From: Acidobacteriota bacterium
GTDB lineage: Bacteria > Acidobacteriota > Terriglobia > Terriglobales > Acidobacteriaceae
Direction of reading: 5' to 3'
DNA: 61,690 nucleotides
Assembly: GCA_003225055.1 (NCBI GenBank)
Contig: QIAU01000140.1
Coordinates: 1-61,690, forward strand
The notes below the pieces were generated by a model, which was not told where the DNA came from, did not search any database, and saw only the letters and a program-made list of their open reading frames with translations. Shown in pieces: positions 1 to 8,622 of this stretch. Numbering within the stretch: the stretch's first letter is position 1; each line of letters starts with the position of its first letter. The position numbers and the translations under genes are program-made.

Positions 1-144
1 GTTTGCCACTTGTCTAAGCACCTGTTCGCATCGTTTAGCGATTAGTCCGACCCGCACAGCTCGCCGATACTTAGGCGTCCACACGCAATGGTACTTGCTT
101 GAATAGACCACGTTGTGGTTTGATTTGTACCCTTCCAGGGCCAT
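1..144 (-). CDS. tnpA: IS200/IS605-family transposase TnpA, N-terminal part (cut by window edge)
   Basis: The minus strand from an ATG at 144 encodes 48 residues that run off the window. The motif NVVYSSKYHCVWTPKYRR is the typical start of the small Y1 (HUH) single-strand transposases of the IS200/IS605 family. The HUH metal-binding pair and the catalytic Tyr would lie further downstream and cannot be seen, so intactness is unknown, as is whether a tnpB follows. The subterminal hairpin at 201-221 sits upstream, as expected for the left end. Confidence 0.85.
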   Translation of the reverse strand, partial: MALEGYKSNHNVVYSSKYHCVWTPKYRRAVRVGLIAKRCEQVLRQVAN

Positions 145-200
145 ACTGATGTTTATACCTAATGAAGCAATCTAAGACAAGGCAAAATCACGCCTTATAT

Positions 201-221
201 CCCCAGCCCTAAAGGGCGGGG
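201..221 (-). mobile_element. Left-end subterminal hairpin of the IS200/IS605 element
   Basis: Imperfect palindrome: CCCC at 201-204 pairs with GGGG at 218-221 and GCCCT at 206-210 pairs with AGGGC at 213-217, with A205 bulged. IS605-type ends carry such hairpins as single-strand TnpA recognition sites. A TTTAC follows at 223-227 on the plus strand. The position just upstream of tnpA supports a left end; the exact cleavage point is not certain. Confidence 0.65.
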
Positions 222-335
222 CTTTACGGCGCTTCTCGGTAACGGAGGCCTACTGAGGAGGAAAGACCGCAGAAACAGCGGGCAAGATGAATATCTATCT
301 TGGGGAAAAAACCCTGGCCGCAGCTGGCACGGATC

Positions 336-1223
336 TTAGCGCTTTTCCTCGAGAACTCTGTCCTGCACTACCACGGAACTGGCGCCGTGGAGCGGGTGGG
401 CTTTGCTGCCATGAAGGAACACGAGGTGGATGAAGAACATCACGATCAGCACTGCGCCGAAGGTGCACACGATCGTCGCTCCCGTCGGCATATCAAACAA
501 CACGGAGAAGTACACGCCCAAGGCGGACACTAGAGTGCCCATGGTCCAGCCAATGGCCAGGCGCCGGCCAATCCGGTCAGCAAACAGCATGGCGCCTACC
601 GATGGAACGACCAGGTAACAGAACACCAACAGCACTCCGGCGATGGCCACCGATGAAGTCACGACAAAGCCGAAGGATGCGTAAAAGAGGAAGTCCCAGG
701 AACGAATGCTGAGGCCGCGGGCTTCAGCTTCCGAGGGGTTGGTGGAGATCAGCAGGAACTGCTTGCGGAAGATGTAATGGAAGACACCGATCGCGCCGTA
801 AAGAATGGCCGTCTTAGCAACATCGTGCATGGAAACAGCAAGGATGTTTCCCACCAGCATGTCTTTCAGGTGCTCGGTTTCACCGGTTGCCTTGCTCATG
901 GCCAGGATTGCGGTCGCGGAGGCAACGGCGTAAGTAATACCGATAAACGCCTCTTGCGGGATGTGTCCGCGGCGGGTGCGGGCAAAGGCAAAAATTGCCG
1001 CGCCCACGAAGGTAAACGCCAGGCTTAGCCAATAAGCACCCCCGGCGTGGGGATCCATGCCAATGAGAATGGCAATCGTGGCGCCCAGAGCGGCAATCTG
1101 CGCCAGGGCCAGGTCCACAAAGATGACGCCACGTTCTACTACGTGCACCCCCAGGTAGGCGTGGATGCCGGTCAAAATCAGGCTGGCGAGAAAAGGCGCC
1201 AGCAGAAATGGAAGGATCTCCAT
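336..1223 (-). CDS. Metal ABC transporter permease (ZnuB/MntB-like)
   Basis: This 295-residue protein is hydrophobic throughout, with about eight predicted membrane helices, and matches the ABC-3 permease family of Zn/Mn importers. Typical features are the N-terminal GVHVVERGVIFVDLALAQIA region and FIGITYAVASA in the middle. It would form the inner-membrane channel for metal delivered by the binding protein encoded 18 bp upstream. No ATPase gene (znuC type) is present in the visible operon: the next thing downstream is an IS200/IS605 end. The ATPase may be encoded elsewhere or lie beyond the element. Zinc versus manganese cannot be decided from sequence alone. Confidence 0.88.
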   Translation of the reverse strand: MEILPFLLAPFLASLILTGIHAYLGVHVVERGVIFVDLALAQIAALGATIAILIGMDPHAGGAYWLSLAFTFVGAAIFAFARTRRGHIPQEAFIGITYAVASATAILAMSKATGETEHLKDMLVGNILAVSMHDVAKTAILYGAIGVFHYIFRKQFLLISTNPSEAEARGLSIRSWDFLFYASFGFVVTSSVAIAGVLLVFCYLVVPSVGAMLFADRIGRRLAIGWTMGTLVSALGVYFSVLFDMPTGATIVCTFGAVLIVMFFIHLVFLHGSKAHPLHGASSVVVQDRVLEEKR

Positions 1224-1241
1224 GGGCCTCCTTTATTTCCT

Positions 1242-2183
1242 CTATTTCGTCGCGTTGAATGCCTTGATCAGCAAACCAATATCGTAATCGAAGAGCTGAA
1301 AATAATTATCCACTCCCTTTTCACCGCCTACCGAAGGCAGATAGACGACCACTTGGGAGCCGGTTTCCCGCCCGATCGATTGCGGGGTCTTGAGATCAAA
1401 ATAAGGCTCAACCAGCACGACTCTGCAGTTCTCGCGCTTCATCAACTGGATAAGTTCCAAAGTATGCGTGGGGGTGGGGGGAATGCCCGGCCGGGGTTCC
1501 ACATATCCAATTACGTCCAGTCCAAAATGCTTGGCAAAATTCGGGAAGGAACGATGATAAGTAACCAGTTTACGCCCGCGGTAGGGCTTCATTTCCTCAT
1601 CCCACTTCTGCTCGGCTGCGGTCAGACGCTTGTCGAAATCCTCGAACCGCTGCTGGAAATATGCGCCGTCGGAAGGATCCATCTCCGCCAGGTTGTTGGC
1701 AATGCCGCGCGCAATGCGGCGCCCGTTGTCGGGATCGAGCCAGTAGTGCGGATTGCCTAGGGGGTGAACATCTCCCATAGCCCGCGTGACCTGCCCCTGG
1801 GGGATTTCCAGAATTTCGGCAAATTGCGATGCATCGAGGTATCCCGGCGCCCCAACTTGAATTTTTGGATTGCCGCTTTGTGTGATAAGCGGCGGCAGCC
1901 ATCCGATCTCCAGTTGCAGTCCAACGCTGATCAGCAAATCCGCCTGGCGCAGCTTCAGCAGAAAGCTCGGCTTGGCTTCGACAAAATGCGGGTCTTGATA
2001 TCCCCTGGCGAGGGCTTCGACATTGACCTTGTCGCCACCGACTTCCCGGGTCAGCGCGGCCATGTCGGTCGTGGAAGTCACGACATTTAGCTTCTTGGCC
2101 TCCGCCCGGGAAGGCAAGAACCCAGCCATCAGCAGTCCGAGGGTCACAATGACTCGATAACGAACGAAGGTATGGTTTTTCAT
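1242..2183 (-). CDS. Metal ABC transporter substrate-binding protein (ZnuA/TroA family)
   Basis: 313 residues with a signal peptide ending near residue 28 (SRAEA). It belongs to the cluster A-I metal-binding lipoprotein/periplasmic family. Likely metal ligands are His66 (DPHFVEAKPS), His146 (GNPHYWLDP), His210 (VTYHRSFPNFAKHFGL) and the acidic residue in VEPYFD (259-263). The long His-rich loop of classical zinc-specific ZnuA is absent, so Mn or Fe are also possible. It lies 7 bp after the porin-like gene and 18 bp before the permease, so the three are probably one transcript that carries metal across both membranes. Confidence 0.88.
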   Translation of the reverse strand: MKNHTFVRYRVIVTLGLLMAGFLPSRAEAKKLNVVTSTTDMAALTREVGGDKVNVEALARGYQDPHFVEAKPSFLLKLRQADLLISVGLQLEIGWLPPLITQSGNPKIQVGAPGYLDASQFAEILEIPQGQVTRAMGDVHPLGNPHYWLDPDNGRRIARGIANNLAEMDPSDGAYFQQRFEDFDKRLTAAEQKWDEEMKPYRGRKLVTYHRSFPNFAKHFGLDVIGYVEPRPGIPPTPTHTLELIQLMKRENCRVVLVEPYFDLKTPQSIGRETGSQVVVYLPSVGGEKGVDNYFQLFDYDIGLLIKAFNATK

Positions 2184-2190
2184 GCTTCTC

Positions 2191-3501
2191 CTAGAATGGA
2201 TGCGCGCCGTGGGCTCCGAGCGAAAACATTACTTGCATTAACAATTCATGGGCGTCGAGATTGCCGGCGTAGCGGGTAAAGCGATATTGCCCGCGCACCT
2301 GGCTGAACTCGCTCGGCCAGTAAGTCAGCACTGCTGAGGCACCGTTGTCGGTCAGGCTGGCGGTTTCAGGACGGTCAGAATGATCATAGCGTCCGCCAAC
2401 GAACCAACGCCGCCCGAGTTGGTAATCGCCCGAGGTGTAAAAGCCGAAGGCGCGTTGTTCAAACGGGAACTGCCGGCGTTGGCTCCAGATGAATTCGCTT
2501 CGGCCAATAAAGGAATGGTAGATGGAACGGCGCAGCGGCTTCCAGCGCAAGGTGGCATCCATGCCATAAAGCTGGGTCAGGAAGTTAGTCCCCAGGTCAT
2601 TGTGCCCGCGCGCGTAGGACAGACCAATGTCGAGATTGGTTGATTCTGTGATGTCCTTGTAGGAGCGCAGGTGTGCCACGGCGCTCAGGTCGCTCTGGGC
2701 GGACGCCTTGAACAGCGGCGACTGTGCGCTCCCCGAATCGCCGCGAAACAATTGCCCGGTCGCTTCCAGGAAAAGCCACTTGGGGGCGGGGAGAATGCGC
2801 TGAATCGAAACCCCGGCGTCATCAATGCCGTCTTCGCCGCCTACCAAGCTATTCGTCACCAGCGGCCGATCGACCCATGGCAACACGTGATTATGCAGTG
2901 TGTTTACCTTGCCAAAGGCAGAACGCATCTTCCCTACCCTGGCCACAAATCCCGCGGGAAGCGCGGTGAAGGTAATGTATCCCTCCTCCAGGTTGACGCC
3001 CTCTTCGCCGAAGGAAAGGAAGAAATCGCCGCGCGCATAAGGGTCAATGATCGCCTGGAATCCCAGCTCCGATTCGTGCATCTCCAGCGACGGCGACGGC
3101 TGTACTGAATTGTGCCCGGCGACACTGATGAAGTCGCCGATGGCGCTGATGTCGGGATTCAGTGCCTTGGCCGCGCTGCCACCGGCTCCTCCCAAAGCAA
3201 TTGCCTGCTGTTGGGTTACCGCAGTAGCCGCTGCCGAGGTTGGCGACGTCGTCGGCGCCACTGGCGGCTGGCCTTGCGGCGCGGCAGTTGCTTCCTGGGC
3301 GCCCGCTTCTGGCGGCGCCTGCTGGCTCTTCAATATGCGGACCTGCCCTTCCAGCGAGATAAGGCGATCTTCAAGCTCGCGAATCTTCTCGAGCAAGGCT
3401 GCGTTATCGGTCTGCCCCGGCCTGGATGGCGCACTCTGCTGCGCAAAAAGTGGGGAAGCGAGCAGCACGGTCAAGACTGCGAACAAGCTTGTATGTCTCA
3501 T
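2191..3501 (-). CDS. Outer-membrane porin-like beta-barrel protein with N-terminal coiled coil
   Basis: I start this at ATG 3501, which has a GAGGG ribosome site and opens a clean signal peptide (MRHTSLFAVLTVLLASPLFAQ); a longer upstream frame lacks both. The mature 436-codon product has a heptad-like coiled coil at about residues 34-61 (LLEKIRELEDRLISLEGQV), an Ala/Pro/Thr linker, then a barrel-like region of alternating aromatic and polar residues ending in Phe, as outer-membrane proteins do. This resembles trimeric phosphate/metal porins. Its place as first gene of a metal-uptake operon suggests that it admits metal or metal complexes through the outer membrane. That substrate is inferred, not seen. 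Confidence 0.7.
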   Translation of the reverse strand: MRHTSLFAVLTVLLASPLFAQQSAPSRPGQTDNAALLEKIRELEDRLISLEGQVRILKSQQAPPEAGAQEATAAPQGQPPVAPTTSPTSAAATAVTQQQAIALGGAGGSAAKALNPDISAIGDFISVAGHNSVQPSPSLEMHESELGFQAIIDPYARGDFFLSFGEEGVNLEEGYITFTALPAGFVARVGKMRSAFGKVNTLHNHVLPWVDRPLVTNSLVGGEDGIDDAGVSIQRILPAPKWLFLEATGQLFRGDSGSAQSPLFKASAQSDLSAVAHLRSYKDITESTNLDIGLSYARGHNDLGTNFLTQLYGMDATLRWKPLRRSIYHSFIGRSEFIWSQRRQFPFEQRAFGFYTSGDYQLGRRWFVGGRYDHSDRPETASLTDNGASAVLTYWPSEFSQVRGQYRFTRYAGNLDAHELLMQVMFSLGAHGAHPF

Positions 3502-4107
3502 GCGAAAAACCCTCGATAAGGAAAACGGATTTGGGGCGCGGAACGCCGGATCGCGCCTCGCTGTCGATGAACGCGCCGGCAACAAAATCGCGGAAACATT
3601 AGGCCGGAGGAGGTCGGACGCAGAGGCAAAAAATCTCCAGCAAAGCGGGTGGAGGTTGCTCAAGAAGAGCCGCTGGTCTGCTGTTGAGGATGGGAAGAAA
3701 GATCACCAGCAGAAGCAATACGGCCCTGGCTGGCTGAGCCATCAGGCAGATGCGGCAAGGACCGCCGCCCGCTGCAGGCCAATTGCCTTGGGCGAGACTG
3801 CTGGAATGGTTTGTGCGCAGACCTGCGCCCCCTGGGTCATTGCCGCCAACCGAACAGCAATGCTAAGCAGCCGCGTTGCCGGGCCGCTTGCTTCAGCTGT
3901 CGCTGGCAGATATGTTCCATCTCGGCTGTTAGATGCAGAAAAAACGTCTGGAATTGTCTGGAATCAATCTTTCTCGGAACCGGCCCGGCCTGATTCTAAC
4001 ATCGTAGGCGCCTCAGGTTTTTTATCAAGCAAGAATTGACCAGGCAATCTCGTTAACAGAGTCGGAGGGGAACAGCAGCGCTCTCGCCCATCGTCCAATC
4101 AATCTTC
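3502..4107. other. Intergenic region between the metal operon and a secreted protein gene
   Basis: No convincing gene. The operon promoter must lie here, reading on the minus strand; I could not find a clear Zur, Fur or MntR palindrome by eye. Frames in both directions lack ribosome sites and family resemblance. Confidence 0.5.
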
Positions 4108-4671
4108 TCAGGGATGCTTCCTGATGAATTTCAAGGCATCTTCCATGGCTTTCCTGGTGGGAGCACCGGAGATGACGGTATCGCTTGCAAACCACCCAGT
4201 TGCATCGCGAACGGAATCTTTATTGCCGATGGACTTCCAGTTTTTCTTGCCGTCCTCCCCGACGGCCCGTTTGTAGATCTCGACCGAACCGACTTCCTGC
4301 ACCACCGAATCGTGCTGCGGGTCCTCCCGGCTCATACCTGCCCCATTATCCTTTCTATCCTTGAGCGCATCTCGATCCTGCAGCGGATCAGGGTGAGTCT
4401 CCGGGTCTTTGCGCGTGACCCGATCCTCCCACACCAGCAAATAATCAGCCTCGTCTTCGAAGACCAGGCAGAGATCGGGATACTTCTTGACGCCCTTCTG
4501 CTCCCACCAGTCATTTTGCTGCTTGCTCAAGGCAGCAACCCGGTCTGAGCGATCGGCGGTTCGGTGGGCGACGGCGAAAGGTGTCTTACATGCGGCCTTG
4601 GACTTGGGCGGTTCCGCGGGTTGCGCCAAGCAGGATGCGCCGATGAACAGAAGCAGTGTGAAACCTTTCAT
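4108..4671 (-). CDS. Secreted protein of unknown function
   Basis: The start at ATG 4671 follows a GAGG ribosome site and yields a signal peptide (MKGFTLLLFIGASCLAQ), giving 187 residues. The mature part is hydrophilic, rich in Asp, Lys and Glu, with FEDEADYLLVWEDR and a Ser-Gly-Ala-Pro segment near the C-terminus; there is no recognised domain. A Cys at residue 14 could suggest a lipoprotein, but the residues before it do not fit a good lipobox. The gene stands alone, with more than 380 bp on either side free of supported genes except the nearby tRNA. Function unknown. Confidence 0.6.
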   Translation of the reverse strand: MKGFTLLLFIGASCLAQPAEPPKSKAACKTPFAVAHRTADRSDRVAALSKQQNDWWEQKGVKKYPDLCLVFEDEADYLLVWEDRVTRKDPETHPDPLQDRDALKDRKDNGAGMSREDPQHDSVVQEVGSVEIYKRAVGEDGKKNWKSIGNKDSVRDATGWFASDTVISGAPTRKAMEDALKFIRKHP

Positions 4672-5057
4672 TTCTGCCTCGAGCGGGCCTTCCGACCAGA
4701 TAAATGTAAAGCACCAAGCAAGGCTGGTGATGAGCACCTTGCGCGAGATAATTTAACGCTGTGAAGCAGCACTTGCAGCCTCTGCAGGCCCTAACGGGCA
4801 AACGGCTCTTTGCCTGGGAACAACGTTTGGACCAATAGACTGGATTTTAGCGCTACGTTGTGGCGGTAGTGCGAGGCTAATTAGGGGTAACCAAACTCAT
4901 CAAGGTTACCGAGGTGCAATGTCTTAGGTTAGGCCATTGCGTTTGTGGCCACGGGTCTCGGACTCAAGCAGGCGGAGACCCGCCTACACACGATTCTTGG
5001 GCTAAATTGCCGGGTAGCAATGCTGAACGATAAACTGTCGTAGCCTTAGCGTCCTTT
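4672..5057. other. Intergenic region upstream of tRNA-Leu
   Basis: No supportable protein gene. It contains a 7-bp inverted repeat (GGGTCTC...GAGACCC) in the 4950-4985 region and must hold the tRNA promoter. Confidence 0.5.
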
Positions 5058-5146
5058 GCCCGGGTGGCGAAACTGGCAGACGCACGGGACTTAAAATCCC
5101 GGGTCCCGAAAGGGACGTATCGGTTCGATTCCGATCCCGGGCACCA
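5058..5146 (+). tRNA. tRNA-Leu (anticodon TAA), CCA encoded
   Basis: Acceptor arms GCCCGGG (5058-5064) and CCCGGGC (5136-5142) pair perfectly, followed by discriminator A and an encoded CCA. The anticodon loop is CTTAAAA (anticodon TAA, Leu), there is a long class II variable arm (GGTCCCGAAAGGGAC), and the T loop is GGTTCGATTCC. All parts expected of a functional leucine tRNA are present. Confidence 0.96.
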
Positions 5147-5252
5147 CCAGATCCCTCGCCGAGCTCGGGATTTCGGCTGCGGCCGTTCCCCCCTGCGCTC
5201 AGGGCTTCAGCCTCGCGCGGCTCGGCCTTCGGCTGAGTACAGCTTCGCTCAC

Positions 5253-5299
5253 GTCGGCAAGATACGCTTGTCCTCAAAATTCCGGGTCCCAAACGGAAC
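5253..5299 (+). pseudogene. tRNA-Leu-like remnant (CAA-type anticodon arm)
   Basis: About 110 bp after the intact tRNA-Leu, a stretch reading GGCAAGATACGC, then CCTCAAAATTCCGGGTCCC, closely resembles its D arm, anticodon arm and start of the variable arm. The anticodon loop would be CTCAAAA (anticodon CAA, also Leu). The acceptor stem and a normal T arm are not recognisable. It is best read as a decayed second leucine tRNA or a partial duplication. Confidence 0.4.
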
Positions 5300-6161
5300 T
5301 ACTCACCTAGACCGGTGATACAAGTCACGAGTATCGACCATCAATGCGAGTTAGCGTGTTGAAGATGGGCATCCCCCCAGGTGCCGAAGGCATGAGCAAA
5401 GGGCTGCCTTCAAGCGTATCTTAGCGTGCCTTTCCGAAACCGGACGGTTCCCACAAATGGGCCTCCCCCGATTACCAAAGTAACCGCTTTTTCGACCAGC
5501 TTCCGGCTGGAATGCTGAACCCGAAATTATGTGCCTGATTTTTTTCTCCCTGCGCACTGAATTGCACACCTGCCGTGAGGCGCTGTCCGCCAATCCGTTG
5601 GATTATCGACCTGCTCAAAAGCCTTGACTGGCAAAGGACGTGCTCAGTACCCTCTCGCAGAATTATCCAGCCCTGGCTGAGATAGTCCCCCAAAAAGCGT
5701 GCAAAACGAGGCCCAGAAATGTATCTGGTAATGCTGTTGATGCTCATGCAACGGCCGGTGACCCGATCGGAGCATCCCATCAAATCCGCGGCGGTGATCG
5801 AGGTTCCGAACTTAACGGTCTGGCGGCAAGACAGGTTTGGCCGCTGTTTCGAGGTCGGCCTCGACAACCAGAAAACTCTTGGCCAGACGATTCCCTGTGA
5901 ACCACGCGGAAAGAAAGAAATAAATTGATTACTATGCTCCACCCGGGTACACTAGCAGCAGAGAAGTGGACGTTATCTGGTCTCCCTCCTAGTTCTACCT
6001 CCTCGGTTTTGACTCTCCCAAGTTTTGCCTCTCCCAGTCGAATCTGCGGCGCGCAACTAACGACGCGGATTGAGCTGTCTTTGCCCTAAGACCTGGCCCA
6101 ACACTTGCGGTGGGCTGGCGAATTTTTGTGCAGCTATGGAGCTGCATTTACAGGAGGAACA
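5300..6161. other. Long intergenic stretch without a supportable gene
   Basis: About 860 bp between the tRNA region and the secreted protein at 6162. Open frames exist on both strands (for example 5472-5942 minus, 5719-5928 plus) but none has a good ribosome site, family motif or convincing composition. It may be the remains of decayed genes. Confidence 0.4.
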
Positions 6162-6677
6162 ATGAAGTTTTCGTTTGAGAGAGGACTTGCTTCGTCTTTT
6201 GTGCTCGCAGTGCTATTCGCGGGATTCGTGTCAGTCGGGGAAACAGCTCAGGGCCAAACCTTGTTTTTAAAGGAAGGCGGCTCGATCACCGCAATCAAAA
6301 CTTCCAATGGAGATATCACGACGCGGGCAGACTCTTACTTCAATACTGTGTCGCAGGCGTTTTCCCGGCAGAAAGAGTGTTCGACGGTAAAGCTGCAACA
6401 GAATAACGCCAACTTCACAGTCCAATTCTACGTCGCCCACCTGCTCGAGCAGTACACGGTTAGCTATGTGGTGGTCAACAAGTCAGGGGCGGTCATCACT
6501 ACGGCCAGCACGAATTCGATTCCGGACGCGGCAGAGAAAATTTGTGAGTTGATTAGACCCCCCAAAGTGTCCCGTCTTCCCAAATGTCCGCCTAGTGTCA
6601 AGGGCGCAAAGAGCAGAGCCTGTGATCCGGACGACGCGGATGTCAGAAGAGGTCGGAGAGGGATGTCGTACTACTGA
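6162..6677 (+). CDS. Secreted protein of unknown function
   Basis: ATG 6162 is preceded by AGGAGG at the right distance, and the product opens with a signal peptide (about 30 residues, ending near GETAQGQ). The 171-residue protein then has one compact region with two Cys (SRQKECSTVKL and AEKICELI) that could form a disulfide, and a basic, Pro/Cys-containing tail. Residues about 40-130 look like one small alpha/beta domain (YTVSYVVVNKSGAVITTAST). No family recognised. The isolated position gives no clue to its job. Confidence 0.7.
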   Translation: MKFSFERGLASSFVLAVLFAGFVSVGETAQGQTLFLKEGGSITAIKTSNGDITTRADSYFNTVSQAFSRQKECSTVKLQQNNANFTVQFYVAHLLEQYTVSYVVVNKSGAVITTASTNSIPDAAEKICELIRPPKVSRLPKCPPSVKGAKSRACDPDDADVRRGRRGMSYY

Positions 6678-6825
6678 TCGTTTGCAAATCTGCAGACGAT
6701 TGGATCAGATGGACGAAGTCCATCTCTGATGGCGCGTCGATTTCACCCGCGCCGCGCCGCAGCCCGGGAGGGATAGCGTCACAAGATGCATATCCCTCCT
6801 TCCCCGCCGGCAGGATCGGCTTCAT

Positions 6826-7008
6826 CTACTTGTTGTGGCGAGCCTCATCGAGATCTGGCGAGAGCGATAGGTTGCGCGATACCTTCTGCCGGTCCCCGGC
6901 AGAGCAATTTGCGCTTCTTCAGGTAAGCACACCCAGCTTGGGTAGAAGCCATTGGGTCAAGAATAGGTAGGCGGCGAAAATGCCGAGAAACCAGAAGAGA
7001 TCGGTCAC
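6826..7008 (-). CDS. Candidate small membrane selenoprotein (in-frame TGA), otherwise a 29-residue peptide
   Basis: GTG 7006-7008 follows AGGAAAAG at 8-9 nt. Codons 2-29 encode one hydrophobic membrane segment (LFWFLGIFAAYLFLTQWLL) ending PKLGVLT, then TGA at 6919-6921. The same frame continues for 30 codons (RSANCSAGDRQK onwards) to a TAG at 6826. On the mRNA, 23 nt after the UGA, is the GGA loop of a perfect 8-bp hairpin, UCUGCCGG/CCGGCAGA (6903-6896 with 6892-6885). Position, small loop and leading GG fit the published outline of bacterial SECIS elements. The hairpin lacks a U-run, so it is not a Rho-independent terminator. If TGA is a normal stop, this is simply a 29-residue membrane peptide. 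Selenocysteine use is my inference. Confidence 0.45.
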
Positions 7009-7341
7009 GCTTCTTTTCCTGTAATCGGTATTCGGGTTCGAAAGTATGCGGCTCAGAACTGCTATCGTCCCTATCAAGTCGGTGTCGTAGCTATTGGTTC
7101 GCCGGGCTATTCCATTCCCAACCCTACCCACGACTTACGTCGCGGGCTTTGTTTTGCGCCGTTTCGCGGCTCGGGACATTCGCTCTGGCTCTATCCAACG
7201 CGGACGAGCTATGGCACCGACGCCAACTGCACTGATTCCCATGCTATTAATAAGATCCGGTTCAGCTGAAATTATACATACTGCTTAGGTCAAAACGTAT
7301 TGCTGATGAGGTATTCGAGGTATTCAATCAGCCGGACTGGT
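7009..7341. other. Intergenic region
   Basis: No supportable gene. It lies between the start of the small minus-strand membrane ORF and the end of the PilZ regulator gene. I saw no clear promoter pair or terminator. Confidence 0.4.
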
Positions 7342-8508
7342 TCAAACCGGGAGGATCGTTTCTGGCTCGTCGACGGATTCTGAGCGGCGTTGCTTGCGGA
7401 GTTCATCCAGAAATTCGGCGGTGGGCAGGTTCGCCTTGTGCTCAAAGAGTTCCAGCAACGGGTCTTCGGCACTCTCGGCATTCAAGCCTTCTGCCATTTC
7501 CTCCAGTGCATCGGGGCTGACCAACTCCAGCCCTTCCGGTTCGACGAACAATTCCGGGATCACGCCCTTGCTCTCCATCAAGGTATGTATGAACTTTTCT
7601 ACTTCCTGGCGTTGCTCGGGAGTCCTCTGAATGAAAGCTACTCCCATGCCCACGTCTGGGTGCATCACACGCACCAGGCCTGTGGCATGCACTTCGAGTT
7701 CACCCACGCGCATGGATAATTCGACACGGGCCCGCACGGGAAAAGGTGAGGGGGTTTCGAGGTAGCATCCACCCAGGCTGAGGTCGGTCAGTTTGCAGCG
7801 TGACGGTGGGTCATCTTCGTCGCCTTCCGGTGAGTTCGCTTTCAGCCAGCTCTTCAATTGCTGGCGCGTGCCCGCCGGCAAATCGAGAAAACGGATTCCC
7901 GCCTGACCATTGGGATTTTCCCAAGCCAGTTCGGCTTCGGCTTCGATCAGCTGCTTCGAACCGGGAAGCTTAAATTGCAGGCGCATGGGTCCGCGATCGC
8001 GATGGCGCCGGGCCAAGCGGACTCCGATTCCGTCCTCGCTCAAATCAGAGCTGACCGTGCGTTCCAGTTCGATCGAATCGTTGGTCTTGAACTGATACAT
8101 GACTGGCATCTCGACCGGAATGCGCCCGGCTCGGCGGCGCTCGCACTTCATCAACGCCCGGGCCGCGCGGAAACTGGACTTGGCCCGCTCCGCAGATATC
8201 GGCTTGTAGAGGACAAAATGCGCGCCCAGCTCAAAAGCGCTACGGACATCGCTCTGGCAGTCAATAAGCGCTACTGCCACGGCATTCTTGTTGGAGGGTG
8301 CGGTGCGCGCAGCTTTAAGAATCTGTCCGGCAATTGCCGGGTTCTGACAATCGACAATAACGGCTTCGAATCTCCGCCGGCTCAGCTTCAGGCCGGCCAC
8401 TTCCGGATCGGAGCAATGCTCCATCGTGATTTCCAGGTCGTTGAGCACACGACGCAACACGCGCACGATCTTCTCGTCGGAGCACAACACCAGCGCTTGC
8501 AGATTCAT
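7342..8508 (-). CDS. Receiver-like protein with two PilZ domains
   Basis: ATG 8508 opens directly into a receiver-like fold (NLQALVLCSDEKIVRVLRR), so I prefer it to a longer frame; the product is 388 residues. Residues about 3-120 resemble a response-regulator receiver, with Asp in VIVDCQN and the conserved Lys in VLYKP. Two PilZ-like segments follow: RRRAGRIPVEMPV with SSDLSEDGIGV, then SRCKLTDLSLGGCYLE. PilZ domains bind cyclic di-GMP through RxxxR and DxSxxG motifs. The first segment has both; the second has DLSLGG with a weaker Arg motif. An acidic tail ends the protein. It probably couples a second-messenger signal to another protein, as no DNA-binding domain is visible. Confidence 0.8.
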   Translation of the reverse strand: MNLQALVLCSDEKIVRVLRRVLNDLEITMEHCSDPEVAGLKLSRRRFEAVIVDCQNPAIAGQILKAARTAPSNKNAVAVALIDCQSDVRSAFELGAHFVLYKPISAERAKSSFRAARALMKCERRRAGRIPVEMPVMYQFKTNDSIELERTVSSDLSEDGIGVRLARRHRDRGPMRLQFKLPGSKQLIEAEAELAWENPNGQAGIRFLDLPAGTRQQLKSWLKANSPEGDEDDPPSRCKLTDLSLGGCYLETPSPFPVRARVELSMRVGELEVHATGLVRVMHPDVGMGVAFIQRTPEQRQEVEKFIHTLMESKGVIPELFVEPEGLELVSPDALEEMAEGLNAESAEDPLLELFEHKANLPTAEFLDELRKQRRSESVDEPETILPV

Positions 8509-8622
8509 AGCCGATTCACATCGTAGGACGGCAACAGTTACCGGCCAAGTTACTGCAGTAATCACATACCGGCGGTACAAAGGGGGAGAAAGCCGCTACA
8601 GCGACCGCCGGATAGATTCGGA

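Noticed and set aside
3047-4039. 330-codon plus-strand frame across the porin 5' end and intergenic DNA
   Set aside because: Low-complexity Ala/Ser/Arg composition; the opposite strand has signal peptide, ribosome site and barrel pattern.
5472-5942. 156-codon minus-strand frame in the long gap after tRNA-Leu
   Set aside because: No start signal, no family motif, irregular composition; not supportable as a gene.
6643-6825. 60-codon minus-strand frame starting right after the candidate selenoprotein
   Set aside because: Overlaps the 3' end of the secreted protein gene on the other strand and has no ribosome site.
6885-6903. Hairpin after the TGA read as a transcription terminator
   Set aside because: No T run follows on the minus strand, so a Rho-independent terminator is unlikely.
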